Shown: positions 43,422-52,429, counted from the stretch's first letter. The stretch: DNA of 61,740 bases from Bacteroidales bacterium (GCA_015061165.1 SUXC01000015.1:1-61740), one strand, 5' to 3'. The notes: generated from the letters alone by a model not told the origin. Translations and numbers: made by a program.

Positions 43422-45212
43422 CTAAAAGCCGAAAGAAAACGCTACGGAAGCAGTAAAGTTTTTTCCTTGATAATACAACGGACAAAAAGCATTCAAATAA
43501 TCTTGGGCTGTACCCAAACATTCACTCGGCAAGGCATTTTCCTTCTGATTATCAAACCCTTGGGCATTATTATATCCAACAGATAATGTCAAATACATAT
43601 TCGGATGTGCCTCAAAAACACCATCCAAACGCACCTCATCATTGCGATAAATACAATGGTCAAAAGGCTTTTGAGCTATTGTTTCAGAAATATTATCTCG
43701 TAAATATGAATAAGAATTATACTTCGTATCATTGGTATAACTCAGTTTCACAAGCAATCCACGCACAGGACGATATGCCACCTCCGCATAGATAGATTGT
43801 GCATTATCACCCATATAGTGTCCCATATTGTAACTATTTGAGGTATAATCCAATACATCTATTGAGTGGATATATGTTGCAATATACGATCGCATAAACT
43901 CACCCTTCAAACTCAATCCCTTCACAGGCCATCCAGACCAATTGAATCCCACCAAATATGAGATTGGATTATTTTCTGGATTGCTGGGCTTGAAACGCAC
44001 GAACTTCACTTCATCCACAAACACAGAGCCATAAAGTTGCAAATGATTCACAGGGCGTACCGACAAAGAAGCAAATACTTGTGAGTTCTGATTTTGTGTA
44101 CGAACACCCTTTGTCAGCAAGTGGTCCAAAGATTTGTAAAATGCTATGGGTATCAAGTAAGCTGCCTGAATCGTCTGTTCTGCATAGATAATGGAGTTTC
44201 CGAATGATAATGACAAATGCTTTATAGGCGTGATAGTGAACATGTTAGCTGCCATAAACTTGTTGTTAGGGCGATAGTTCACTACAGGCTGTGCTGTATT
44301 GGTCGTATGCTCCAAATAGGAATAAGTGGAGTCCAATACATTGGACACTAACCACGCATGGAAGTAATCGAACTGAAACCATTTGCATGGGGTCAGTTGC
44401 AATGTTATCATCGGTACAGCAGGACTATTACCTGATAAAATATTTGCACAATGATATGCATCTCCCCAACGGATATTCTCGCGTTGAATACCTATACTTC
44501 CCCACCATGTATAAAGACTGATACCTCCCTTCGAGTCAGAAAAATCGCCACCATAGTTGGCTTCCTTGTACTGCACCCCAGACACATTGCTCAGTGCGGG
44601 ATGTTGTTGCGAAGCACCATAATGAATTCGTGCACCATACATTCGGTCGCCATCTGTAGGGAAATACTTATTATTCAACCAGTTACCACTCCATGAATTA
44701 TCGCGCAGACTGCCCCAAATACTGAGGTGATTGGCTATATCCATTTGCAATTCAGCTCCCCACCAACGCTGTAGTATAGCACCCTTTTTATTGGCGGTAA
44801 CATTAGCACCTAAGATAGGACGCAAGCGCATCTTAAATTGATTATTGGCAGTCCTATAACTGAATTGTGGATCTGCCAAAGAGACATTATATGTAGAATG
44901 ATCTGTGTATTGCACATAATTATCCACCATCGTATCACGCTCCAACGCAAACTCATTGAGATAAAAATCCAAATCGGCTTTTTGTCGCTTATTCAATAGC
45001 GTATCTGCCGATTGCGCTGCGACCAACATATCCGCCACTTGACTTCTGGAGTATGGGCGAATGGCTGTTTGACTAACAACTACCCCATCAGTTATCAATT
45101 CATCCAGAAAATCATACAAGCGTGTATAGGTCAATGGCACTGGTATATTCTGCGCCGAAAGAAGCCCACAAAAAGACAACAATACACTTATTATCAGACC
45201 AATACGTTTCAT
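43422..45212 (-). CDS. Capsule assembly Wzi-family outer-membrane protein
   Basis: 596 residues with a signal peptide (LIISVLLSFCGLLSAQ). An N-terminal helical segment (TYTRLYDFLDELITDGVV) precedes a beta-barrel of alternating aromatic strands, closing with FTASVAFSFGF whose last residue is Phe. The arrangement fits Cap_assemb_Wzi (PF14052), an 18-strand barrel that holds capsular polysaccharide at the cell surface. It lies between the sugar transferase (7 bases upstream) and GT2 (19 bases downstream), which supports a surface-polysaccharide role. Confidence 0.85.
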   Translation of the reverse strand: MKRIGLIISVLLSFCGLLSAQNIPVPLTYTRLYDFLDELITDGVVVSQTAIRPYSRSQVADMLVAAQSADTLLNKRQKADLDFYLNEFALERDTMVDNYVQYTDHSTYNVSLADPQFSYRTANNQFKMRLRPILGANVTANKKGAILQRWWGAELQMDIANHLSIWGSLRDNSWSGNWLNNKYFPTDGDRMYGARIHYGASQQHPALSNVSGVQYKEANYGGDFSDSKGGISLYTWWGSIGIQRENIRWGDAYHCANILSGNSPAVPMITLQLTPCKWFQFDYFHAWLVSNVLDSTYSYLEHTTNTAQPVVNYRPNNKFMAANMFTITPIKHLSLSFGNSIIYAEQTIQAAYLIPIAFYKSLDHLLTKGVRTQNQNSQVFASLSVRPVNHLQLYGSVFVDEVKFVRFKPSNPENNPISYLVGFNWSGWPVKGLSLKGEFMRSYIATYIHSIDVLDYTSNSYNMGHYMGDNAQSIYAEVAYRPVRGLLVKLSYTNDTKYNSYSYLRDNISETIAQKPFDHCIYRNDEVRLDGVFEAHPNMYLTLSVGYNNAQGFDNQKENALPSECLGTAQDYLNAFCPLYYQGKNFTASVAFSFGF

Positions 45213-45218
45213 AATCCA

Positions 45219-46745
45219 TTAATGGCTACGCGCCCGTTTAAAAATAATCGTATAGAATATGCGCCAAAAATAAACAAAATCGGTTACAAACGTACCCTTC
45301 TCCTCGCACATAGTCAAATAACGCATCTCGGATGCTTCTATCTCATCCAATGTCTTCGGCATATCGGCATAGAACGGAGGTAATAGTCCTGGCTTATGAT
45401 GCACACGTTTCTCTTGTAACTCTTTGCTATACAGAGAGAAATAATGTTGCGAAATAGGGCGAACGCCCACCAACTTCATATCGCCTTTCAGCAGATTGAT
45501 AATCATTGGTAATTCATCCAACCAGTATTTGCGCGCTATGCGACCTAAAGTAGTTACACGAATATCGTGATTGAATTTACCTCCCTCTTGCAACGAATAG
45601 CGATTATAGATATACTCCTGCAAGAACTCCGAATAAGGGTGCATAGTGCGTAACTTGTAGAATTTGAACTGCTTACCATTCTTGCCTACCCTATTGAGTT
45701 TCACAAACAAGCCATACACACGACGTTCTATCACTTGAGGGCGGAACTTGCGGCGTGCAATGACATAATTCAAGTCGCCTATCTTGCGTTCTTCCACTAT
45801 TTCAAATCCGCAATAGCACAAACGACCCAGCACTTCCGCCTTGCTCAGCACACGATCCTTGCCTTCTGTAATATCAAAATAAAAACGCGATGTCATAAAC
45901 AACTTAGGCAAAACGCGCTTATAAAGGAAGAACGCAATATAATATAACCAACTGATTACCTTTGGGTAACGAGTTAATATATTGCGTTTGGTAACCGATT
46001 GTGGTTCATAGCAGCATACCCAGATTCCGTTGTCTGGCAGTTTATCATTGACAGTGGCAAACAACTTATTCACACCACGTATTTGATTGAGTGGCATGAA
46101 ATTCACCAAGGTATCATAGCGATAATTGCGTAACTTTTGGATATTATACAGCTCCGTGGAGCGCAGAGTGAAGGTATTGGAAGAATACAATGTGATATGT
46201 TTTTCCAAGAAAGCTACTGCTGCTGGTGTGGCAAACTCCAATATGCTACTGCGAAGGGCTTCTTTTTCCTCTTCCCCAAAGTATTTGGGTTGTTTCAGTA
46301 CAGGTTGCTCTGCACGCGCTGTAGCCTCAATGGGCTTATCCTCTTCATTCAGCGCATAACGATAGGCATGCTTAACAACCAGATAAACAAACGATATGAC
46401 CAGCATAACCAGCCATATCGTCAATAATACCCATATCGAAAAATTCTCTTTCGCCAATATCCACATATATCCGTACATTACACCAAAGGTGAGAATAGCA
46501 GATACAAGCAATCGTCGAATATCTCTGCCCATCTTCATATACTTAACTGGTACATAACGATGACAGAAATAGCCCATCAAAAGCCACGCGAAAGAAAATA
46601 CAATAGCAAAGACGTCATACTTTTGAAAAGGGATTTCCGTGGATAACGGAAACCACCATAAGACAATTACCACACTGATTACCAGCGCAATAACATCTGC
46701 AAGAATATAATTCAAATACGGTTTATAAAAGAAGCGCCTTTGCAT
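45219..46745 (-). CDS. Polyprenyl-phosphate sugar transferase with long N-terminal part
   Basis: 508 residues. Four or so N-terminal membrane segments (DVIALVISVVIVLWW; VFSFAWLLMGYF; VSAILTFGVMYGYMW; IWLVMLVISFVYLVV) are followed by a cytoplasmic region (~165-335). The C-terminal bacterial sugar transferase domain (PF02397) has FYKLRTMHPYSE, YWLDELPMIINLLKGDMKLV and GVRPIS plus KPGLLPP. It transfers a sugar-1-phosphate from UDP-sugar to undecaprenyl phosphate, the first step of a surface glycan. The middle region (RYDTLVNFMPLNQIRGVNKL; GRLCYCGFEIVEERKIGDL) differs from the usual CoA-binding-like domain and resembles a degenerate methyltransferase fold; that is a weak inference. Confidence 0.88.
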   Translation of the reverse strand: MQRRFFYKPYLNYILADVIALVISVVIVLWWFPLSTEIPFQKYDVFAIVFSFAWLLMGYFCHRYVPVKYMKMGRDIRRLLVSAILTFGVMYGYMWILAKENFSIWVLLTIWLVMLVISFVYLVVKHAYRYALNEEDKPIEATARAEQPVLKQPKYFGEEEKEALRSSILEFATPAAVAFLEKHITLYSSNTFTLRSTELYNIQKLRNYRYDTLVNFMPLNQIRGVNKLFATVNDKLPDNGIWVCCYEPQSVTKRNILTRYPKVISWLYYIAFFLYKRVLPKLFMTSRFYFDITEGKDRVLSKAEVLGRLCYCGFEIVEERKIGDLNYVIARRKFRPQVIERRVYGLFVKLNRVGKNGKQFKFYKLRTMHPYSEFLQEYIYNRYSLQEGGKFNHDIRVTTLGRIARKYWLDELPMIINLLKGDMKLVGVRPISQHYFSLYSKELQEKRVHHKPGLLPPFYADMPKTLDEIEASEMRYLTMCEEKGTFVTDFVYFWRIFYTIIFKRARSH

Positions 46746-46762
46746 AAATCACTGATTGCGAG

Positions 46763-47350
46763 TTATTTTTTGCAACGTGCGTTCAAGCCTGCTACTACCT
46801 CATCGGTAATATCATATTGCTCAGCAGCCATCAGCACATTATCTTTCGCAGTGTTGCTTAATATCACATGGTAGCGACCGTCTGCATTAAACTCCTTCAA
46901 ATAATTAGTCAATGAATCAGCCAATTGCACATTGAGTTTTTGGTTCTCCAACATAATATCTTGAGTTAATTTAGCTTCCAACTCTTGCAATTCTTGTTCT
47001 TTTTTAGCCAATTTTTGTTGAGCTTGTTCAGCACGTTCGCGACTCAAGAAGCCATTATTTTCTAATTTACGTTGAAAATCAGCTACTTCGTTTTGGAATG
47101 TACGCAATTTGGTGTTCATTTTCACACGAGCATCCTCTTGCTTTGTCATCAGTTTCTCACTGGCCTCTTGCGCAAAGGTATAGTTTGCCAACAGACTATC
47201 CACATTCAGATACGCTACTGGCATTACCTCTGTTGGGGTACTTGCTGCTACTTCTGCACTTGCAGGTTTCTTGCCTGCCAACACGATTACAAACAATGCA
47301 GCCACTGCGGCTACGAGAACTACGTTGATTACAATTTGAATTTTGTTCAT
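46763..47350 (-). CDS. OmpH/Skp-like periplasmic chaperone
   Basis: 195 residues. An N-terminal membrane anchor or signal (IVINVVLVAAVAALFVIVLA) is followed by VAYLNVDSLLANYTFAQEAS, the start of the OmpH core. A long charged coiled coil (~70-150, FQRKLENNGFLSRERAEQAQ) follows, then the end region ADGRYHVILSNTAKDNVLMA. Skp holds unfolded outer-membrane proteins in the periplasm. It is encoded directly before the sugar transferase and Wzi genes, so it may serve Wzi assembly. Confidence 0.88.
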   Translation of the reverse strand: MNKIQIVINVVLVAAVAALFVIVLAGKKPASAEVAASTPTEVMPVAYLNVDSLLANYTFAQEASEKLMTKQEDARVKMNTKLRTFQNEVADFQRKLENNGFLSRERAEQAQQKLAKKEQELQELEAKLTQDIMLENQKLNVQLADSLTNYLKEFNADGRYHVILSNTAKDNVLMAAEQYDITDEVVAGLNARCKK

Positions 47351-47387
47351 ATTACTTTTTGTTTAATTATTATTCCTTATTTTTATG

Positions 47388-48632
47388 TTATACCAATTCA
47401 TGTATTACCAATCCAGAGCGCAATTTAGGCTCAAACCATGTTGTTTTGGGTGGCATTATATTGCCTGTGTCTGCGATACGAATCAGCTGATCCATTGTCA
47501 CTGGATACAATGCCAAGGCCATTTTCATTTCGCCTGAATCTACACGACGACTCAGTTCCTCCAAACCGCGGATACCACCCACAAAATCTATGCGTTTATC
47601 CGAACGCAAATCTTTGATTCCAAGCAATTTATCCAGAATCAAATTCGAAGATATTGTTACATCCAGCACGCCTATTGGATCTTGGTCATCATAGCGTCCC
47701 GCCTTTGCAGTCAGTTTATACCAACGACCTGCCAGATATAGTGCAAACACATGCAATGCCTCTGGGCGATATACATCTGTACCCATATCTTCCACCTCAA
47801 AGTCCTCTTTCAGTGCCTCCAAGAATTGCTCTTCGGTCATACCGTTCAGGTCTTTAACAACACGGTTATAGTCCATGATGTGTAATTGATTATCAGGGAA
47901 ACAGACTGCTAAGAAGTAGTTATATTCCTCATCACCTTTATGATTAGGATTTTGCAGTTTCTTTTCGTTTCCCACCAAAGCTGCTGCTGCGCTACGGTGG
48001 TGTCCATCGGCAATATACATCGCTGGTATCTCGCTGATAATCTCCGTGATACGACTAATCGTTTCCGCATCACGAATCACCCAGAAGGTATGTCCAAAAC
48101 CATCCAAATCCGACACAAAGTCATATTCAGGTTCACCTGCCACCACATTCGCGATGATTCTATCCAAGTCCTCGCGATGAGGGTAAGCAAAGAACACAGG
48201 TTCCACATTGGCATTATTCACGCGCACATGCTTCATGCGGTCCTCTTCTTTGTCGCGACGTGTCAGTTCGTGCTTCATGATGCGACCTTCCATATAGTCT
48301 TCCACCCAAGCTGCCAACACCAATCCATATTGCGTGCGACCATCCATTGTCTGGGCATAGACATAATAGCAGTCCTCAGTATCCTGCACCAACCACCCTT
48401 TCTCACGGAACAAGTCAAACTGCTGACGAGCCATAGCATACACACGCTCATCATGCTCATCTGTACCGTCTTCAAAATTGATTTCGGGCTTGATGATATG
48501 ATATAATGACATCTCATTTCCTTCCGCCTCTCGACGTGCTTCATCAGAATTCAGCACATCATACGGACGGCTACTCACTTGTTTCGCCAACGCCTTTGGC
48601 GGACGAATACCTCGAAATGGTTTTACCTTCAT
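47388..48632 (-). CDS. DUF1015 family protein
   Basis: 414 residues. The start MKVKPFRGIRPPKALAKQVS and the segment SRPYDVLNSDEARREAEGN are characteristic of DUF1015. The conserved AMYIADGHHRSAAAALV (about residue 212, His-His-Arg) and FVGGIRGLEEL follow. The family is broadly distributed and is cytoplasmic without a firmly established reaction; a kinase-like or SerK-related role has been noted for related proteins. It is second in the bactofilin-led operon, 37 bases upstream of the OmpH-like gene. Confidence 0.9.
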   Translation of the reverse strand: MKVKPFRGIRPPKALAKQVSSRPYDVLNSDEARREAEGNEMSLYHIIKPEINFEDGTDEHDERVYAMARQQFDLFREKGWLVQDTEDCYYVYAQTMDGRTQYGLVLAAWVEDYMEGRIMKHELTRRDKEEDRMKHVRVNNANVEPVFFAYPHREDLDRIIANVVAGEPEYDFVSDLDGFGHTFWVIRDAETISRITEIISEIPAMYIADGHHRSAAAALVGNEKKLQNPNHKGDEEYNYFLAVCFPDNQLHIMDYNRVVKDLNGMTEEQFLEALKEDFEVEDMGTDVYRPEALHVFALYLAGRWYKLTAKAGRYDDQDPIGVLDVTISSNLILDKLLGIKDLRSDKRIDFVGGIRGLEELSRRVDSGEMKMALALYPVTMDQLIRIADTGNIMPPKTTWFEPKLRSGLVIHELV

Positions 48633-48669
48633 AACTATTGTCTTTAAACGTTAATCTATAAACATTCAA

Positions 48670-49026
48670 CTACTTTCCCTTCTCCGTTTTACCCATAACG
48701 CACGATCCATTAAATACGGCATTAGGCTCTACGGTTAAACTTTGAGTATGGATTTCGCCTTCAATATGGCTTGTAGCGCGCAATGCCAAAGACTGTTTGG
48801 CATCAACTTTGCCTTCTACAAATCCCATAATCTCAGCGTTTTGACATTCCATCGTACCTACCACACGACCATTTTCTCCCACTACGATTTTCCCAACGCA
48901 TTTCACATCACCTTCTATCGTACCATCCACGCGAATATCGCTATCAGTAATAATAGTACCAATAATCTTACTGCCTGCGGTCAATGAATTATACAATGAC
49001 CCCGCATTTGATTGTATTCCTGCCAT
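48670..49026 (-). CDS. Bactofilin (polymer-forming cytoskeletal protein)
   Basis: 118 residues from MAGIQSNAGSLYNSLTAGSK. The core is a right-handed beta-helix with six-residue turns (KIIGTIITDSDIRVDGTIEG; DVKCVGKIVVGENGRVVGTM; ATSHIEGEIHTQSLTVEPNA), flanked by short disordered ends. Bactofilins polymerise without nucleotide into filaments, often at the membrane, and position cell-wall or envelope enzymes. It leads a tight six-gene envelope operon, so it may place capsule or LPS synthesis; that is inference. Confidence 0.92.
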   Translation of the reverse strand: MAGIQSNAGSLYNSLTAGSKIIGTIITDSDIRVDGTIEGDVKCVGKIVVGENGRVVGTMECQNAEIMGFVEGKVDAKQSLALRATSHIEGEIHTQSLTVEPNAVFNGSCVMGKTEKGK

Positions 49027-49089
49027 ATTTTTCCTTGTTTTTATGAGATTTATCATATCTTATGATTGTTATTCGCATGAAATAACCTG

Positions 49090-49120
49090 CAAAAGTACAA
49101 AAAAAATCTCAATCCTGCAA
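49090..49120 (-). promoter_or_regulatory. Promoter for the bactofilin-led envelope operon
   Basis: Minus strand: TTG (49118-49120), 20-base spacer, TACTTTTG (49090-49097), 64 bases before the bactofilin ATG. Five more genes follow on the strand with gaps of 43 bases or less. Confidence 0.75.
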
Positions 49121-49154
49121 ACAAAAACATATTTTTTATTTTTTTTGTGAAAAA

Positions 49155-49186
49155 TTTGTATATTCTCTTTTTTTTTTGTACCTTTG
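49155..49186 (+). promoter_or_regulatory. Promoter for the TlpA/DUF6029/Omp28 unit
   Basis: TTTG (49155-49158), 20-base spacer, TACCTTTG (49179-49186), 42 bases before the ATG and divergent from the bactofilin promoter. Confidence 0.82.
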
Positions 49187-49227
49187 TGGCGATATTTGGA
49201 TAATAGGTAATTTTAGGTATTATTTAT

Positions 49228-49698
49228 ATGAAAAAAGGTTTATTTCTCGCATTTGTATTGCTATCAGCAATTCAGTTACACGCACAACTTCCTAATGTTC
49301 GTTTACAAGATGTAAACGGCAACACTATTCAAACGGGTGAAATCAGCAATGATGGTAATCCTATTATCATTTCATTTTGGGCTACATGGTGCAAGCCTTG
49401 CTTGCGCGAACTGAAGGCTATCCATGAGGTATATCCTGATTGGCAAGATGAGACGGGTGTAAAGATGATTATTGTTAGCATTGACCAAGCCCAAGATGCC
49501 AACAAGGTGAAGCCACTCGTAGATGGTTTTGGCTGGGAGTACGAAGTGTTGCTTGACCCTAATGGTGATTTCAAACGTGCTATGAACGTGCAAAACGTGC
49601 CTCATGTCTTCGTGCTTGACGGCAAAGGAAAGATTGTCTATAACCACGCAGGTTATACCGAAGGTGGCGAGCAAGACATCTATGATGCACTACAATAA
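49228..49698 (+). CDS. TlpA-like periplasmic thioredoxin
   Basis: 156 residues with a signal peptide (LFLAFVLLSAIQLHAQ). The thioredoxin fold has ISFWATWCKPCLREL, active site WCKPC near residue 53, and a cis-proline region NVPHVFVLDG. TlpA/ResA-type proteins reduce disulfides in exported proteins or reductase partners. It is the first gene of a unit that continues with DUF6029 and three Omp28-related proteins, each with its own CxxC, suggesting a common redox or folding task outside the inner membrane. Confidence 0.92.
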   Translation: MKKGLFLAFVLLSAIQLHAQLPNVRLQDVNGNTIQTGEISNDGNPIIISFWATWCKPCLRELKAIHEVYPDWQDETGVKMIIVSIDQAQDANKVKPLVDGFGWEYEVLLDPNGDFKRAMNVQNVPHVFVLDGKGKIVYNHAGYTEGGEQDIYDALQ

Positions 49699-49708
49699 TG
49701 CAGTCTCT

Positions 49709-49752
49709 ACTATGTGATTACTATGAGATTACTATGTGATTACTATGAGATT
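49709..49752. repeat. 11-bp tandem array, 4 units
   Basis: ACTATGTGATT, ACTATGAGATT, ACTATGTGATT, ACTATGAGATT between the thioredoxin and DUF6029 genes. The length (44 bases, 4 x 11) equals that of the unrelated array at 29927-29970. Confidence 0.85.
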
Positions 49753-49782
49753 CAAATAAGTTGATCGGTACAACATTATAAG

Positions 49783-51516
49783 ATGAATATTAGGAAATAC
49801 ATACTTTTTTTATCCCTTATTCCTACCCTGCTGTGGGCGAACGATATTTCCTTCATGCCTACCTCATTACGGGCAAACGATACGGTGTATGTCGTAGGTG
49901 GCATTCAGCACGAAGGTTTGATACCTACGATTGATGTAGGTCGTCCTCTGCCTAAGTGGGCAAAAATGCACTATCTCAGCAACACGTATTTAGATTTAGG
50001 TCTGCGTTGGGATCACCAAACGGGAGACGGAAATCGGGAATCGGGAATCGGTTTTCAGGGTTTAGAACTCATCACACGCTCCGAACTTACCGAATGGCCT
50101 ATGCTTGGTTACGACGAGGACTTTGGCGGCTATGGTCTCAGCCACTTGCATATAGGTGCCACATTTGATTGGGGTAAGATTACTGTGGGTGATGTCTATG
50201 GTCAGTTCGGTAGCGGTATGGTGCTACGTTTGTACGAAGACCGCGCCTTGGGTGTAGATAATGCATTGCGAGGAGGAAAAATAGAGGTAACACCATACAA
50301 AGGATTATTTATCACTGCATTGGGCGGTAAGCAACGTCGCTATTGGAATTGCTACGATGACCACGCTTGGGGATGGAACTACAAGCAAGATGCCGTCTTG
50401 GGAGCCAATCTCGAATTGGGAATCCACGAGTGGTCAGAGACATTGCAACAAGCGGGTGCTAACTTGACTATCGGTGGTAGTTATGTCAGCAAGTACCAAC
50501 AGAAAGATACGATTATTTTTAACACGGTCATCCAACCAGAAGGCAAATACGACTACTACTATAATTTGCCTGCGTGGGTGGGCGCGGGTAGCGTGCGCGC
50601 GCAGCTACAATTGAAGGGTTGGAATGCGTTGGTTGAATATGCCTACAAGGCCAACGATCCCACTATCCTCAATGACTATAGTTACAAGCACGGCGAGGCC
50701 TTGCTCCTCTCCCTCAGCTACTCTAAGAAAGGTATGGCTATCATGGCACAAGCCAAACGCTCCAGTAATATGTCATTCCGTTCGGATCGTGGTCTCAACA
50801 ATATGGCAGGAACGATTAACCACATGCCTCCTTTTGCCACGCAACACACCTATATGTTGGCAGCGCTCTATCCTTACGGAACACACAAGACTGCCGATGA
50901 ATGGGCTTTCCAAGGCGAGATTCGCTATACATGGAAGCGCGGTACGGCTATGGGTGGACGCTATGGTACGACACTCAAACTTAATGCTTCGCATATTCGC
51001 GGAACGGGCGACACATGGTTTGGCATGACAGAAGTACCCTATTATACGGATGTCAATCTTGAGCTGAACAAGAAAATCAACAAACAGTGGTATATCGGTG
51101 CAATGGCTATGTACCAAACCTACAACAAGCAGGTGGTAGAGGGTCACGGCGACCTTATCCGTTCGGGTATTGGTGTGGTAGAGGCCAAATATGCGACAAC
51201 TAAGAACGTACAAATGCGTGCCGAACTGCAATACCTCTATACCAAGCAAGACGAGGGACAATGGGTAGCAGCACTCTACGAACTGAGTTTATGGCGTCGT
51301 GTTGCGCTATCTGCACAATGGATGTATAATATTGGTTATGCGCATGAAGCGACCAACGAACATTATTATACAGTGGCAGCCACTTATACGCATGGTGCGC
51401 ATCGCGTGATGGCTGGTTACACCAAGACACGCGAGGGATTTAACTGCTCGGGTGGTGTTTGTCGCTATGTACCTAAACAAGAAGGTGTATCTATTACCTA
51501 TAATTTCACATGGTAA
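49783..51516 (+). CDS. DUF6029 family outer-membrane-type protein
   Basis: 577 residues with signal peptide (YILFLSLIPTLLWAND). The body is a series of amphipathic beta strands with the conserved segments VGDVYGQFGSGMVLRLYEDR and ALGVDNALRGGKIEVTPYKG, characteristic of DUF6029. It ends GVSITYNFTW, a barrel-closing strand with terminal aromatic. An outer-membrane beta-barrel is likely; function unknown. DUF6029 genes commonly stand beside TlpA-like and Omp28-like genes, as here. Residues ~80-93 (HQTGDGNRESGIGF) are encoded by a heptad array and look like an added loop. Confidence 0.82.
   Translation: MNIRKYILFLSLIPTLLWANDISFMPTSLRANDTVYVVGGIQHEGLIPTIDVGRPLPKWAKMHYLSNTYLDLGLRWDHQTGDGNRESGIGFQGLELITRSELTEWPMLGYDEDFGGYGLSHLHIGATFDWGKITVGDVYGQFGSGMVLRLYEDRALGVDNALRGGKIEVTPYKGLFITALGGKQRRYWNCYDDHAWGWNYKQDAVLGANLELGIHEWSETLQQAGANLTIGGSYVSKYQQKDTIIFNTVIQPEGKYDYYYNLPAWVGAGSVRAQLQLKGWNALVEYAYKANDPTILNDYSYKHGEALLLSLSYSKKGMAIMAQAKRSSNMSFRSDRGLNNMAGTINHMPPFATQHTYMLAALYPYGTHKTADEWAFQGEIRYTWKRGTAMGGRYGTTLKLNASHIRGTGDTWFGMTEVPYYTDVNLELNKKINKQWYIGAMAMYQTYNKQVVEGHGDLIRSGIGVVEAKYATTKNVQMRAELQYLYTKQDEGQWVAALYELSLWRRVALSAQWMYNIGYAHEATNEHYYTVAATYTHGAHRVMAGYTKTREGFNCSGGVCRYVPKQEGVSITYNFTW
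50033..50053 (+). repeat. Heptad tandem array inside the DUF6029 gene
   Basis: ATCGGGA, ATCGGGA, ATCGGTT, preceded by the looser GACGGAA. It encodes NRESGIGF in an early barrel loop with the frame kept. Confidence 0.72.
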
Positions 51517-51518
51517 CC

Positions 51519-51554
51519 CCCATAACTATTATAACGCCCATAAGTCCTATAAGT
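51519..51554. repeat. 9-bp tandem array, 4 units
   Basis: CCCATAACT, ATTATAACG, CCCATAAGT, CCTATAAGT between the DUF6029 stop and the next ATG. Same kind of array as the heptads but with period nine. Confidence 0.6.
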
Positions 51555-51560
51555 AAAACA

Positions 51561-52382
51561 ATGAATAGAATACTCAAATACCTATATTTCGCTCTGGCAA
51601 TAGTTGCTCTTTCTGCTTGCCAAGTCATACCAGAGAACGAACAGATACTGGAGAGTTTCACGCCTGCTGATACTTCGCAAATCAAGCGCACATCGTTGCT
51701 CATCGAGTACTCAGGTTGGCGCTGTATGAACTGCCCTAACGCAGCAACAGTAGCACACGACCTGCAAGAGCAATACGGCGAAGAATTGGTAGTAGTGGTT
51801 ATGCACCCTGCGAGTAATCCGAATACTCGCTATGGTAACAACCAATCCGTAAATTACACCTGCCCAGAGGCAGATAGCGTATATATCCGTATGGGTGGAA
51901 CCAATGCTACTCCGTTCCCTACGGGTAATATCAATTTCTTGCAACAAAATAATAGCTTCTTCTGCGGTTCAGACACTTGGGCAACACTGCTTAGTCGCTA
52001 CTATGGCAGTAGTCCAATCATTATGAAGCAAACCCTTGCGCATGAGAATAATACGGTAGATATCGAGGTATATCTATGCAATATGGCAAGTAAGCCACTA
52101 AACACTACCCTACAAATATGGCTAACCGAAGATGATATAGTAGGCAAGCAAATTATGCCTGACGGCAAGACCAACAACGAATACACCCACAATCATCTGC
52201 TGCGTGCATCCGTGTTGCCATCTGTATGGGGTGATTCGTACCAATTGCCAAGTATCGTGCCACAAACGCTTCACTTCAGTTATACCCTACCCGAGAAGGT
52301 TGTAGCAGAAAATTGCCATATTGTCAGCATACTGAGCACAAACGGCATCGTTATACAAGCCACTGAAACTAAGATTCAATAA
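51561..52382 (+). CDS. Omp28-related lipoprotein 1
   Basis: 273 residues from MNRILKYLYFALAIVALSAC; an ATG at 51510 overlapping the previous stop is rejected because the signal would be internal. Lipobox LSAC. A thioredoxin-like N-terminal domain carries SGWRCMNCPNAATVAHDLQ, CxxC near residue 56, and LVVVVMHPAS. The C-terminal half is an Ig-like beta domain (TLQIWLTEDDIVGKQIMPDG; VAENCHIVSILS). The family is named after Porphyromonas gingivalis Omp28, a surface lipoprotein with possible adhesin function. First of three relatives in a row. Confidence 0.85.
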   Translation: MNRILKYLYFALAIVALSACQVIPENEQILESFTPADTSQIKRTSLLIEYSGWRCMNCPNAATVAHDLQEQYGEELVVVVMHPASNPNTRYGNNQSVNYTCPEADSVYIRMGGTNATPFPTGNINFLQQNNSFFCGSDTWATLLSRYYGSSPIIMKQTLAHENNTVDIEVYLCNMASKPLNTTLQIWLTEDDIVGKQIMPDGKTNNEYTHNHLLRASVLPSVWGDSYQLPSIVPQTLHFSYTLPEKVVAENCHIVSILSTNGIVIQATETKIQ

Positions 52383-52429
52383 AGAATAGTACAAATGAGA
52401 TAATAATAACTACTAAATAATTACATTGT

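Noticed and set aside
49709..49752. Possible CRISPR or iteron array
   Set aside because: Pure tandem 11-mers without spacers, and no replication initiator gene nearby.
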